Assembly: GCA_014379635.1 (NCBI GenBank)
Contig: JACMLL010000041.1
Location: forward strand, 1 to 34,326
DNA from: Candidatus Saccharimonadota bacterium
GTDB lineage: Bacteria > Patescibacteriota > Saccharimonadia > Saccharimonadales > Saccharimonadaceae
Length of the DNA stretch: 34,326 nt
Direction of reading: 5' to 3'
The notes below the pieces were generated by a model. The model had not been told where the DNA came from. It worked only from the letters and a program-made list of their open reading frames with translations, and ran no database searches. Positions 20,362 to 29,241 of the stretch are shown one piece after another. Each line of letters opens with the position of its first letter. The first letter of the stretch is position 1. Made by a program: the position numbers and the translations under genes.

Positions 20362-22392
20362 ATGAATCTGGTCTCTGCTCTTGAAAAAGTAAAAGGTATC
20401 GGTGCCAAAACCGGTGAACAGTTTGCTTTGGCTGGACTACGCACCGTTGGCGATTTGATTAACTTCTTGCCTCGTACCCACGATGATTTTTCAAAGGTTA
20501 CGGCAATTTCAAACATAGAGCCTGGTAAAGCGACTATCAAAGCCAGATGTGAAAAGATTGTAACTCGACCCGTACGCCGCGGACTGCGCATTACCACGGC
20601 AACGTTGGCTGACGAAAGTGGTAAGTTGCAAGCCGTCTGGTTTAACCAACCGTACCGCGAAACCCAACTAAAATCCGGCGAAGAATTCTTCTTTTCTGGC
20701 GAATTCGAATTTAACTATAATCGCTACCAACTAACCAACCCCAGCGCCGAGCAGGTCAGCGACATGCCGATACAAACCGACAGAGTTCTGCCTGTCTATA
20801 GGTCAATAAAAGGTCTTAAAACAACATTGGTGCGCAAAATTCTGGCCGAACTTCGTCCGCTTATCATGATGCTGCCAGAAACATTACCGGCTGACATTAT
20901 AAAAGACGAAAAACTGCTGAGTCGCAGCGACGCGCTACTGGCGATGCACTTCCCGAAAACACTCGACGATATCGAAAAGGGCAGGGAACGGTTAGCTTTC
21001 GAAGAGTTGTTCGAGTTACTACTCGCCAGCCAACTTAATCGTCAGGAAAACGCCAAACTAGAGGGGTGGCACATACTTTTTAATCAGTCAGTCGTTAAGC
21101 AATTTGTAAAACAGCTACCATTTAAGCTAACGGGCGCACAACGCTTGGCTGCTTGGGAGATTTTACAAGACTTCGAAAAGAAAACACCGATGAATCGACT
21201 ACTTCAAGGCGATGTGGGGTCTGGCAAGACGGTGGTTGCGGGCTTAACTGCCCGTCAAGCGGCACACGAAGGTTTCCAAACCGCACTGATGGCACCAACG
21301 GAAATTTTGGCATCGCAACATGCCGAAACGCTCCAAAAACTATTGTCTCCGTTTGGCGTGCGCGTTGGCCTACTGACCGGCAGTGTCAAAGGCGCGGCGC
21401 GCAAGACGTTGTATACTGCCATCGCCGAGGGAGAAGTTGAGGTGGTGGTAGGAACACATGCCCTTATTCAAGAAACCGTCCAGTTTCACAAACTCGGTTT
21501 TGTCGTGATTGATGAACAACATCGCTTTGGCGTTAAACAACGTCAAGAATTGTTGAAAAAGTCACAACATATGCCACATCTGTTGGCTATGACGGCAACG
21601 CCTATTCCGCGCAGCCTAGCCCTGACTGTGTACGGAGAACTAGATATTTCAATCCTGAACGAATTACCAAAAGGCCGCAAGCCTATCATTACCAAGACGT
21701 GGTCGCCCAACAGCCGGGCTCAGTTGTACGCAATGGTCGACGAAGAGGTCGCCAGTGGGCGTCAAGCCTACGTTATTTGCAGCTTGATTGATGACAATCC
21801 AGACAATGAGATAAAAAGTGTTCAAGCCGAGTATAAAAAGTTACAAAACTCCATCTTTAAACATCGTCGTATCGGTCTGCTACACGGCAAGCTGAAATCG
21901 GATGAAAAAGAACGGGTCATGCAACAGTTTTCGGCTGGCCAGTTAGATATATTGGTTAGTACGACTGTTGTTGAAGTTGGCGTTGACGTCCCGAATGCTA
22001 CCGTCATGCTAATCGAGGATGCTGATCGGTTCGGATTATCACAACTTCATCAGCTACGAGGCCGTGTCGGCCGAAGCATTCATCAAAGCTATTGTTATCT
22101 CATCACTAGCACCAGCGCCAAACCAACCCAACGACTGCGTGAGGTCGAAAAGAGTAATGACGGTTTTTATTTGGCCGAAGTCGACCTCAAACTTCGTGGG
22201 CCTGGCGAAATATATGGACACGCTCAACACGGAGCCTTGAATTTACAAATAGCCTCACTGGCGGACACAAAGCTTATCGCCAGGGCCCAAAAGTCGGCGC
22301 GCCTGTTCGTCGAGTCTGGTCAAAACCTGTTACAATATAAGCAATTAGCAGAGCATGTCCATCAATACCAACGATTAACGACACTAAATTAA
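20362..22392 (+). CDS. recG: ATP-dependent DNA helicase RecG
   Basis: RLLQGDVGSGKTVVAGL, APTEILASQHAETL, DEQHRFGVKQRQEL, MTATPIPRSLALTVYGELDIS, QLRGRVGRSIHQSYCYL. Confidence 0.96.
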   Translation: MNLVSALEKVKGIGAKTGEQFALAGLRTVGDLINFLPRTHDDFSKVTAISNIEPGKATIKARCEKIVTRPVRRGLRITTATLADESGKLQAVWFNQPYRETQLKSGEEFFFSGEFEFNYNRYQLTNPSAEQVSDMPIQTDRVLPVYRSIKGLKTTLVRKILAELRPLIMMLPETLPADIIKDEKLLSRSDALLAMHFPKTLDDIEKGRERLAFEELFELLLASQLNRQENAKLEGWHILFNQSVVKQFVKQLPFKLTGAQRLAAWEILQDFEKKTPMNRLLQGDVGSGKTVVAGLTARQAAHEGFQTALMAPTEILASQHAETLQKLLSPFGVRVGLLTGSVKGAARKTLYTAIAEGEVEVVVGTHALIQETVQFHKLGFVVIDEQHRFGVKQRQELLKKSQHMPHLLAMTATPIPRSLALTVYGELDISILNELPKGRKPIITKTWSPNSRAQLYAMVDEEVASGRQAYVICSLIDDNPDNEIKSVQAEYKKLQNSIFKHRRIGLLHGKLKSDEKERVMQQFSAGQLDILVSTTVVEVGVDVPNATVMLIEDADRFGLSQLHQLRGRVGRSIHQSYCYLITSTSAKPTQRLREVEKSNDGFYLAEVDLKLRGPGEIYGHAQHGALNLQIASLADTKLIARAQKSARLFVESGQNLLQYKQLAEHVHQYQRLTTLN

Positions 22393-22394
22393 CT

Positions 22395-23210
22395 ATGTAC
22401 GCAGGATCCACCTTTCGCCGTGATTCGGGAAGAATCATCGGTGTTCACCAAAAAATTGATCGCGTCGCCAGGCGCCATCTAAAAAAGCATATTCCGCAAG
22501 CAACCGTCTTCCCGAGTATTTCTCAAATACTCCACTTCGAAGGTAAAAACGGCCCAGACGGTATTAAGCGTAAAAGCCCCGCCAAAGACGAGCCGTGGCA
22601 CTATATTGACCCAAGCAAGCCCGAGGACCGAGCGCTGCTGGATATGATTCGTGATCATATCTTCAATCTGAAACAAGCGCTCACCGTGAACAATACCCAG
22701 CGAGCCGCTTTTGAGGCCGCCTGGCTGGCCCACGCGGTGGTTGACGGCCTAACGCCCGCTCACCACTATCCGCTCAACGATAAAATTGAAGAATTATGGG
22801 GCAAACCTCATCACGAGCGCGTCACCATCAAAGACAAGAATTTCATTCGTGGCGATAGCCGACGCGACACATTTGCCAAGAACTGGGAGTATTGGGGCGC
22901 AGGCGGGGTTTTTACGGCCCACTTTATGTTCGAATGGGGTGTTGCTTCGGTGATTGCGCCAGATAAATTTGAAACAAGTGGTCCTAGTGACGATGATATC
23001 GCCCGTTTAGAGCGGGATGGCTTTGAATCGGTATTTATGCAAGCGGTCCACAAGATTGACGCGATGAAAATGTATGATGAGTTTGGCAAACAAGGCTGGA
23101 CGCGAAGCCTGGCCGATAAAACAAAAAAAATTTTAGTTCCACAAATTATTAACACAGTCTGCCTTGCTTGGTACGAAGCCGCTCGTGACGTGCAGGATAA
23201 AACACAGTGA
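22395..23210 (+). CDS. Putative S1/P1 nuclease- or zinc phospholipase C-fold protein
   Basis: EPWHYIDPSKPED and AAWLAHAVVDGLTPAHHYP resemble the WHYxD and HxxxDxxxPxH metal-ligand motifs of that fold; no clear signal peptide. Confidence 0.5.
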   Translation: MYAGSTFRRDSGRIIGVHQKIDRVARRHLKKHIPQATVFPSISQILHFEGKNGPDGIKRKSPAKDEPWHYIDPSKPEDRALLDMIRDHIFNLKQALTVNNTQRAAFEAAWLAHAVVDGLTPAHHYPLNDKIEELWGKPHHERVTIKDKNFIRGDSRRDTFAKNWEYWGAGGVFTAHFMFEWGVASVIAPDKFETSGPSDDDIARLERDGFESVFMQAVHKIDAMKMYDEFGKQGWTRSLADKTKKILVPQIINTVCLAWYEAARDVQDKTQ

Positions 23211-23749
23211 GGCTGCGTGTTATTGCTGGGCTGTACGGCGGGCGCAACATTCAAGCACCGGATACCGTCGCAACACATCCTATGAGCGAACGGGTGCGAA
23301 ATGCACTATTTAATATTGTCAGTGATGAAATCAAAGGGGCAGTCGTGCTTGATGCGTTTGCAGGCAGTGGCGCACTCGGCCTCGAGGCGTTAAGTCGTGG
23401 GGCATCCCATGTGACTTTTATCGAGCGAGATAGTCGTGCTATTAGTACGCTCAAAGATAATATTGCTCTGTTCAACCTTGCAGGACAATCGGGCACCACA
23501 CAAGCAGATGTAGCCTCGTGGATCGATAGTTGTAATACTATGTTTGACGTTATTTTAGTTGACCCGCCGTATGACGACATACAACTTTTAACTGTAATGA
23601 AACTTAAAAAGCTATTGAAACCAAACGCGCTTATGATATTATCATATCCAGGTAGTGGTGAGGTGCCGACCGCTAATGGAGTTGTTGTGGTGGACAATCG
23701 TAGTTACGGAACTGCGGCCCTCGCTTTCTACCGCCTTGAAACTGTATAG
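23207..23749 (+). CDS. rsmD: 16S rRNA (guanine966-N2)-methyltransferase RsmD-like
   Basis: RVIAGLYGGRNIQAP, HPMSERVRNALFNIV, VLDAFAGSGALGLEALSRGA, ILVDPPYDD; 4 nt overlap with the upstream gene. Confidence 0.93.
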   Translation: MRLRVIAGLYGGRNIQAPDTVATHPMSERVRNALFNIVSDEIKGAVVLDAFAGSGALGLEALSRGASHVTFIERDSRAISTLKDNIALFNLAGQSGTTQADVASWIDSCNTMFDVILVDPPYDDIQLLTVMKLKKLLKPNALMILSYPGSGEVPTANGVVVVDNRSYGTAALAFYRLETV

Positions 23750-23769
23750 ACCCTGCGTGGTCTTTTTTG
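23748..23769 (+). terminator. Rho-independent terminator after rsmD
   Basis: AGACC-CTGCGT-GGTCT followed by TTTTTT. Confidence 0.7.
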
Positions 23770-23798
23770 TTTGACGACAATTCTGTCATAATAGTTAT

Positions 23799-24293
23799 GT
23801 GAGACGGCGTGAAGAAATCCAAATGAGTGGATATTATCATGATCTTGTAGAACGCGGCTTTAATGTTAACCGCGGCCAGTATGAAGACTTTGAAAAACAG
23901 CAGACAATTCGTTCAAATGAGGATGAATTAGTGTACCATCTTGCGCGAACGTCCATAATAGCAGGTACTATTAGATTTACTCCTGCCGAGCGGATTTCTG
24001 GTTCGAGATATCTTTTTAATGAACAGATGAACGGCGAGTTTTCGCGACAACGTGAAGTCGCATTACTTTTTGGGCACGCCGCCTTACTCGATTTTGAAAT
24101 GTCACAGGCCTACGACGGTGATTTAGAGCTTGGAGCCAACAGGGATGACAAGGATAGTATCCGAACCTATAAAGAACTAGGTTTCGGGCAGACAAGGCTA
24201 CTGGCGTCGATGGATGAACGCATCGTAATGCTTCGTTCAGGTATGATTTATCGACGCTCAAGCCTTGTGAGACGGGAGGGCAAGGAGCTCTAA
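23799..24293 (+). CDS. Hypothetical protein (164 aa), probable GTG start
   Basis: Complete ORF with a -10-like CATAAT (23787-23792) placing +1 on the GTG; no family recognised. Confidence 0.6.
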   Translation: MRRREEIQMSGYYHDLVERGFNVNRGQYEDFEKQQTIRSNEDELVYHLARTSIIAGTIRFTPAERISGSRYLFNEQMNGEFSRQREVALLFGHAALLDFEMSQAYDGDLELGANRDDKDSIRTYKELGFGQTRLLASMDERIVMLRSGMIYRRSSLVRREGKEL

Positions 24294-24704
24294 CAGTTTG
24301 TTTATTCGGTTGCGTTCAAAGAAATTCGTAATAAATTTATCTTCGGCTTGCAAGCTCATATTATCAAACGCCTGTTCGCCAATATCTCCAACGACGGTAT
24401 CATCACTGCTACCACTTATCGTAACGGACTCGACGCTACCTTCCCCTTCGCTGTTATAGGCAGAAAGTTTCAATAGGGAATCTGGAAGTATCTGTAGCAT
24501 CTCTTTTGAAAAGATTCGTTGCGCTTCAAATATTTCCGCCACAACAAATCTTTCTGGACTATATTTAACAATACCCCACTTACAAACATCAATTACAGTG
24601 CTATCTTCTCTGTTAACTATCTCTAAAACAATTTGACGTAGCAGCTCTTTCGAAGGCGGCGGAAAAATGTCACTTCGATCGCCTGGTTGCGGTTCCTTAT
24701 TCAT
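24258..24704 (-). CDS. Hypothetical protein (~148 aa)
   Basis: ORF open to 24719 (GTG); ATG 24704 (MNKEPQPGDRSD) preferred. No family recognised. Confidence 0.55.
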   Translation of the reverse strand: MNKEPQPGDRSDIFPPPSKELLRQIVLEIVNREDSTVIDVCKWGIVKYSPERFVVAEIFEAQRIFSKEMLQILPDSLLKLSAYNSEGEGSVESVTISGSSDDTVVGDIGEQAFDNMSLQAEDKFITNFFERNRINKLLELLALPSHKA

Positions 24705-24761
24705 TATTCTATAGTACACCTATTGTAAAATAATAACAAAAAAAAGCTAGCTATTTTGAAC

Positions 24762-25787
24762 TTATATTCCGTAGCGACTACGAAGGGAATTGAAATTTCG
24801 ACTAACCTCGTCGACACTTAGTGCCCTGTTGTATGTGCGAACGCCTCCGATAGACCCATTAAAATATCTGTTTACCCCACCTGCGTTACTCCTACCGATT
24901 ACTAGACTCGTAGCGCTGTCAACGCTCCCCGTAAATCCCGATTCTACGTAACCTGTTTGATTCAACACACCGTTAATATAGTGCCTAATATAAGGGGAGA
25001 TAGATTGATTGACTGCGAATATATGATTTTCCCATACATTGTAAGTAGTATTTAGTCCGACTCTCGCAAGGTTACCGTTGACGGTATCGACTCTGAAAGT
25101 ACCATCAAAAGTATCAAAACCAGGCGTACCATACGGCCCCTTTAAGATATATGAACCGCCCTGGTATCCAGAAGCAGTTCGATAGCACCAAAAACTTACG
25201 CTAAAGTCGCCCGTTCCAAAATGTAGGCTATTGTTGTCAGGAACACTTATATAATCATCTATTCCATCAAAGCTAAAAGTACCACCATTGGCGCCACTGT
25301 ACGCAACCCCGTTCGCAAGAGCGCCATTGTTGCCATTGCCACTCAGATCAGTCCACGTCGTTCCCGTACCAGGATAGGATGAAGAAATGGATGCATCTAG
25401 GTTTAAAGTCGGACAAACCCCAGACGAAGGAACGCCTTCCTGGGTGACATTGTAGTTCTGCGTACCCTTTGTCGCGGTAATGCAAAAGGTCTGGGGATTA
25501 GTAGTGTTGCTGACAGTATACAGGTAGGTTGTGTCGGAGCTAGCGGGTATTCCTTTATTGTTGTTGGCTAAAGCCAGAGCCGTTGGGTAAGTGCCGCCGC
25601 TTACTTGGTCGAGTCTTAGTAATTTCACAGCATTATCGAGATCTGATGTCAGCGAGGCAGCCACGGCTCTCTGCTGTATGCCACTGTAAGCGACAATACT
25701 AATGGCTGCCAAAATACCAATCACGACGATAACAATCAGGAGTTCAACGATTGTGAATCCTGTTTGGTTTGACCACTGTTTGTGCAT
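24762..25787 (-). CDS. Type IV prepilin-like protein with C-terminal LamG/concanavalin A-like domain
   Basis: MHKQWSNQTGFTIVELLIVIVVIGILAAISIVAYSGIQQ leader; C-terminal TFSFDGIDDYISVPDNNSLHFGTGDFSVSFWCY...IGGVRTYNRALSVDEV. Confidence 0.88.
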   Translation of the reverse strand: MHKQWSNQTGFTIVELLIVIVVIGILAAISIVAYSGIQQRAVAASLTSDLDNAVKLLRLDQVSGGTYPTALALANNNKGIPASSDTTYLYTVSNTTNPQTFCITATKGTQNYNVTQEGVPSSGVCPTLNLDASISSSYPGTGTTWTDLSGNGNNGALANGVAYSGANGGTFSFDGIDDYISVPDNNSLHFGTGDFSVSFWCYRTASGYQGGSYILKGPYGTPGFDTFDGTFRVDTVNGNLARVGLNTTYNVWENHIFAVNQSISPYIRHYINGVLNQTGYVESGFTGSVDSATSLVIGRSNAGGVNRYFNGSIGGVRTYNRALSVDEVSRNFNSLRSRYGI

Positions 25788-25907
25788 ATCTATACTGTAG
25801 CATCACCTTCGACACAAGCACAAGCACCATCTAACTGTCGATTTGGTCGCTGCACGAACACAATACTTATAATGAGGCTAACCGCGTACAGTCTAACTTT
25901 ACCGTAT

Positions 25908-26954
25908 CTATTTAATCCAAATAGAACCGTGAGTATAGTAGTCGGTGGTTGATCCGGACCAGTATGCCGCTTCTTGAAAGCTACCTCCACCCGCAAAAAA
26001 ATTACCGCCCCAACACGAGGTGTACCACCAAGGGTGATTATTATAGTAAGTTGCACAATTTCCTGCATTTGTATCATGGTCGGCATCGTACGTGCTAAAT
26101 GGCTTTGTGTTGTGATTAGAGTAAATACCAGGTGTAGTTACGCCGAGTAGTATATTTTGGTTGGACAAGTTAATGGCGTAATTATTATTAACACTTAATA
26201 CAAAGGTATATATTGCTTTGTGGGAAATGTTCGACGGCGAAGTCCCTGTCTGTACTTTTAGCTGTGTTCCTATGCTATTCCAATAACCCAAGCCTACTAG
26301 GACATCGAAGCTTGCTTGGTCAGAACTCAATGTTCCGGAAACGTTATTACTGTTTATAGCATTGGTCCAATTTGGCGACGGTGTGGCGACGGTCGAGTTG
26401 TTCTGTAAGGCCAAAGTCCACCCACCGCCGTCATTATTCATATCGCAATATACCTGGAGTGGAGTTCCGGCTGGATTAATCCAATATATTCCATCACCAA
26501 TTGATTTTCCTGCGCTGAGGACAGCTAAACAAGAAGAGCTGGAGCAGGTACCGACAGTTGGCGGGCCGTCGTTGGTGATACGGTAATAAGCACCGTTATT
26601 TATAGCTACCACGCAAAAAGTCTGAGGGTTGGCAGTGTTATCTGTCTGTAGGTCGGTATAGGTATTTCCGGCACTAACTTTCAAGCAAACGCTACCGGCG
26701 ACCGGGCTGGCGCTACAGTCATTTGCTGTAGGATAACCACCATTATCTACTTGGTAAAGATTGAACACAATAGAGACTTTTGACAGATCAGAAATCAGTG
26801 CAGCTGACCGAGCCCGTTGCTGGATACCGTTGTAAGCGACAATACTGATGGCGGCTAAAATACCGATTACCACGATAACAATCAGGAGTTCGACGATTGT
26901 AAAACCTATTTGAAGCGAGTGTGTTTGTGGTTTCAATTTACCTTCGCTTTTCAT
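25908..26954 (-). CDS. Type IV prepilin-like protein with C-terminal fibrinogen-like domain
   Basis: IGFTIVELLIVIVVIGILAAISIVAYNGIQQ; SIGDGIYWINPAGTPLQVYCDMNNDGGGWTLALQNN matches the fibrinogen C-terminal-like start (GxYxIxP..xPxxVYCDMxxxGGGWTL). ATG 26954 preferred over 26990. Confidence 0.85.
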   Translation of the reverse strand: MKSEGKLKPQTHSLQIGFTIVELLIVIVVIGILAAISIVAYNGIQQRARSAALISDLSKVSIVFNLYQVDNGGYPTANDCSASPVAGSVCLKVSAGNTYTDLQTDNTANPQTFCVVAINNGAYYRITNDGPPTVGTCSSSSCLAVLSAGKSIGDGIYWINPAGTPLQVYCDMNNDGGGWTLALQNNSTVATPSPNWTNAINSNNVSGTLSSDQASFDVLVGLGYWNSIGTQLKVQTGTSPSNISHKAIYTFVLSVNNNYAINLSNQNILLGVTTPGIYSNHNTKPFSTYDADHDTNAGNCATYYNNHPWWYTSCWGGNFFAGGGSFQEAAYWSGSTTDYYTHGSIWIK

Positions 26955-27165
26955 CCGCCTATTTAACCATTCCCGTAGATGAAAGCGCAAGCGGTAAGGA
27001 GGGAAGAAGGATGGGAGAGAAAGGACTATCGCTCCACTTCGTTCCGCTCCTCCGCTTGCTTATTAAAATATGTAAACACATTTTAATGCACTGCACTACG
27101 CGACCATTCACGCCTAAAATTTGCTTAAGCAAATTTGCGTGAAGGTTCAAGACATTTTCGAACAG

Positions 27166-27207
27166 ACCAAATAAAATAGCGACCCGAAGGTCGCTGCTTT
27201 ATTTGGT
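27166..27207 (-). terminator. Hairpin after tRNA-Leu(TAG), overlapping its CCA end
   Basis: On + : ACCAAATAAAATAGCGACC-CGAA-GGTCGCTGCTTTATTTGGT, 17/19 pairing positions. Confidence 0.75.
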
Positions 27208-27288
27208 ACGCGAGAAAGGACTTGAACCTTCACGCCCGAAGGCACTAGCTCCTAAGGCTAGCGTGTCTACCAATTCCACCACTCGCGC
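27204..27288 (-). tRNA. tRNA-Leu(TAG), CCA encoded
   Basis: Reverse complement GCGCGAGTGGTGGAATTGGTAGACACGCTAGCCTTAGGAGCTAGTGCCTTCGGGCGTGAAGGTTCAAGTCCTTTCTCGCGTACCA; class II variable arm, CTAGC-CTTAGGA-GCTAG anticodon arm. Confidence 0.95.
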
Positions 27289-27424
27289 AAATTTGGTACC
27301 TCAATTACTATAGCAAACAATCGACATCAGATAAACCCTCGCGGCGACACAACTACTATACCTCCGCCGTGGTGCTTGTGCTATCATAAATATAACTAGA
27401 TACAACGTCATAGACAGATGGAGA

Positions 27425-29071
27425 ATGATGAGTAAAATCGCCCAATATTTAAACGAACATATACTAGGTGAGGTAACCAGTTCAAAAGCTGTTCGTCAAC
27501 GCTTTTCCCAGGACGCCAGTATTTTAACGATTACCCCCGAGCTGGTGATGTTCCCCCGCGTGACGAATGATATTCGTAAAGCGGCACGATTTTCTTGGCA
27601 ACTGGCCGAAAAAGGACACGTCTTGCCAATTACAACTCGTGGCGGCGGTTCTGACCAAACAGGCGCGGCAATCGGACGGGGTATTATCGTCAATACAACA
27701 GCTCATCTTAATAACGTTATTCATCTTGGCCTGAAAGATAAGGACCGTTTTGTCCACGTCCAGCCTGGCGTAAACTTTAAATCTCTCAATGATATATTGA
27801 ACTGGCATGGTCTTCATGTCCCAGCTTATCCCGAATCAGCCGCTTATAGCACCGTGGGTGGCGCTGTGGCGAATAATGCGGGTGGAGTGTTGTCTGGCCG
27901 ATTTGGGCCCATTGGCGACTATGTCACGCGTCTTGAAGTCGTACTGGCAAACGGTGACCTGATAGAAACAACCCGCCTGAACAAACGCGATTTTAGTACA
28001 AAAAAAGGCCTCCAGACTTTTGAAGGCGAAATTTATCGAAAACTCGATGGTTTAATTGAAGACAACCAAAAGCTCATTAACGATCAGTTGATGGGCAACG
28101 AACGCGATAATACAGGATATGGTCGTTTGTCGCAGGTCAGAAAGCGAGACGGTTCATTTGATTTGACGCCGCTATTTGTTGGTAGCCAAGGAACGCTTGG
28201 TATTATTTCGGAAATCGTGTTAAAGACCGAGTACGTCAGCAAAGAACAAACCATCGTTGTGGCTGTTGTCGAAAATAGCCAAATTGCCCACGACGCAGCC
28301 GATAGCTTGCGATCGCTCGATCCTACTATACTCGAAACGTTTGACGGCGAGTTATTCAATACTGCAAAAGCTCGTGGCAAAAAGTATCCATTCTTTAACA
28401 TTGCCGACAGTGACGTGGCTGTCGGTGCGATCATTTATCTTCAGTTCAACGACTTTGGCGATCGCGCACGTGCTCATAAACTCAAAAAAGCACTTAAGAT
28501 TTTAGGCAAGTATGATGCCTCGGTGGTAACGTCTGCTGATCATGCCATCGAAGAGCTTTCGGCTATCCGCGAAGTAATGTCGTCAACTTTCGCATCAGAG
28601 ACGCAGGCCGAATCTTATCCTCCGCTTATCGACGGTGCTCACATTCCATTGAATCGATACGATGACTTTATCGCGGCTGTGACCGAACTCGCAAAAAAGC
28701 ATCATGTAAAGTTGCCACTTCGAACGCGGGTGCTCGATAGCGTCGTGTTTGCCCGCGCCGCGCTCCAGCTTGATAAACTGGCTGACAAGCAGAAAATGCT
28801 CAAACTCATTAACGACTATAGCCAGCTTGTCGACAAGCACAATGGCATATTTGTCGCCGAATCGAGTGAAGGTCGCGTCAAGGCAAATTCAGCCTATGCC
28901 TTATTGGAGGACGATATTAAACAGCTTTACGCGCAGGTTCGCCTTTGTTTTGATCCATTTGGTACTTTAAATCCCGGCGTCAAACAACCGTCTGAATTAA
29001 AAACATTAGTTGAAGCCTTGCGTTCGACCTATGACCTAGCTGACTTTGCCGAACATTCTCCCCACAGTTAG
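27425..29071 (+). CDS. FAD-linked oxidase (GlcD/D-lactate dehydrogenase-like)
   Basis: PITTRGGGSDQTGAAIGRGIIVNTTAHLN, VQPGVNFKSLNDIL, AAYSTVGGAVANNAGGVLSGRFGPIGDYV, FVGSQGTLGIISEIVLKT; C-terminal CFDPFGTLNPGVK. Confidence 0.92.
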   Translation: MMSKIAQYLNEHILGEVTSSKAVRQRFSQDASILTITPELVMFPRVTNDIRKAARFSWQLAEKGHVLPITTRGGGSDQTGAAIGRGIIVNTTAHLNNVIHLGLKDKDRFVHVQPGVNFKSLNDILNWHGLHVPAYPESAAYSTVGGAVANNAGGVLSGRFGPIGDYVTRLEVVLANGDLIETTRLNKRDFSTKKGLQTFEGEIYRKLDGLIEDNQKLINDQLMGNERDNTGYGRLSQVRKRDGSFDLTPLFVGSQGTLGIISEIVLKTEYVSKEQTIVVAVVENSQIAHDAADSLRSLDPTILETFDGELFNTAKARGKKYPFFNIADSDVAVGAIIYLQFNDFGDRARAHKLKKALKILGKYDASVVTSADHAIEELSAIREVMSSTFASETQAESYPPLIDGAHIPLNRYDDFIAAVTELAKKHHVKLPLRTRVLDSVVFARAALQLDKLADKQKMLKLINDYSQLVDKHNGIFVAESSEGRVKANSAYALLEDDIKQLYAQVRLCFDPFGTLNPGVKQPSELKTLVEALRSTYDLADFAEHSPHS

Positions 29072-29116
29072 GCCTTGAAAACTCAACGCCAGGCGTCTAT
29101 GCTAGGTAGGGTATAG

Positions 29117-29202
29117 GCGCGAGTGGCGGAATGGTAGACGCGCTAGCTTCAGGTGCTAGTGTCCTTCGGGACGTGGAAGTTCGAGTCTTCTCTCGCGTAC
29201 CA
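29117..29202 (+). tRNA. tRNA-Leu(CAG), CCA encoded
   Basis: GCGCGAGTGGCGGAATGGTAGACGCGCTAGCTTCAGGTGCTAGTGTCCTTCGGGACGTGGAAGTTCGAGTCTTCTCTCGCGTACCA; anticodon arm CTAGC-TTCAGGT-GCTAG. Confidence 0.95.
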
Positions 29203-29241
29203 AAGAAAATAGAGACCGTGCGGTCTCTATTTTCTTTGGTA
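29198..29241 (+). terminator. Hairpin after tRNA-Leu(CAG), overlapping its CCA end
   Basis: TACCAAAGAAAATAGAGACC-GTGC-GGTCTCTATTTTCTTTGGTA, perfect 20 bp inverted repeat. Confidence 0.82.

Noticed and set aside
26921-27150. Short ORFs 26921..27142 (+) and 26959..27150 (-)
   Set aside because: They cover hairpin-rich intergenic DNA next to the tRNA and overlap a prepilin start; no coding signal.
27204-29202. An intact integrative element between the two tRNA-Leu genes
   Set aside because: The interval holds only the FAD oxidase and no integrase; the tRNAs face outward, and the 3'-end copies lie outside the interval, so at most relics are supported.
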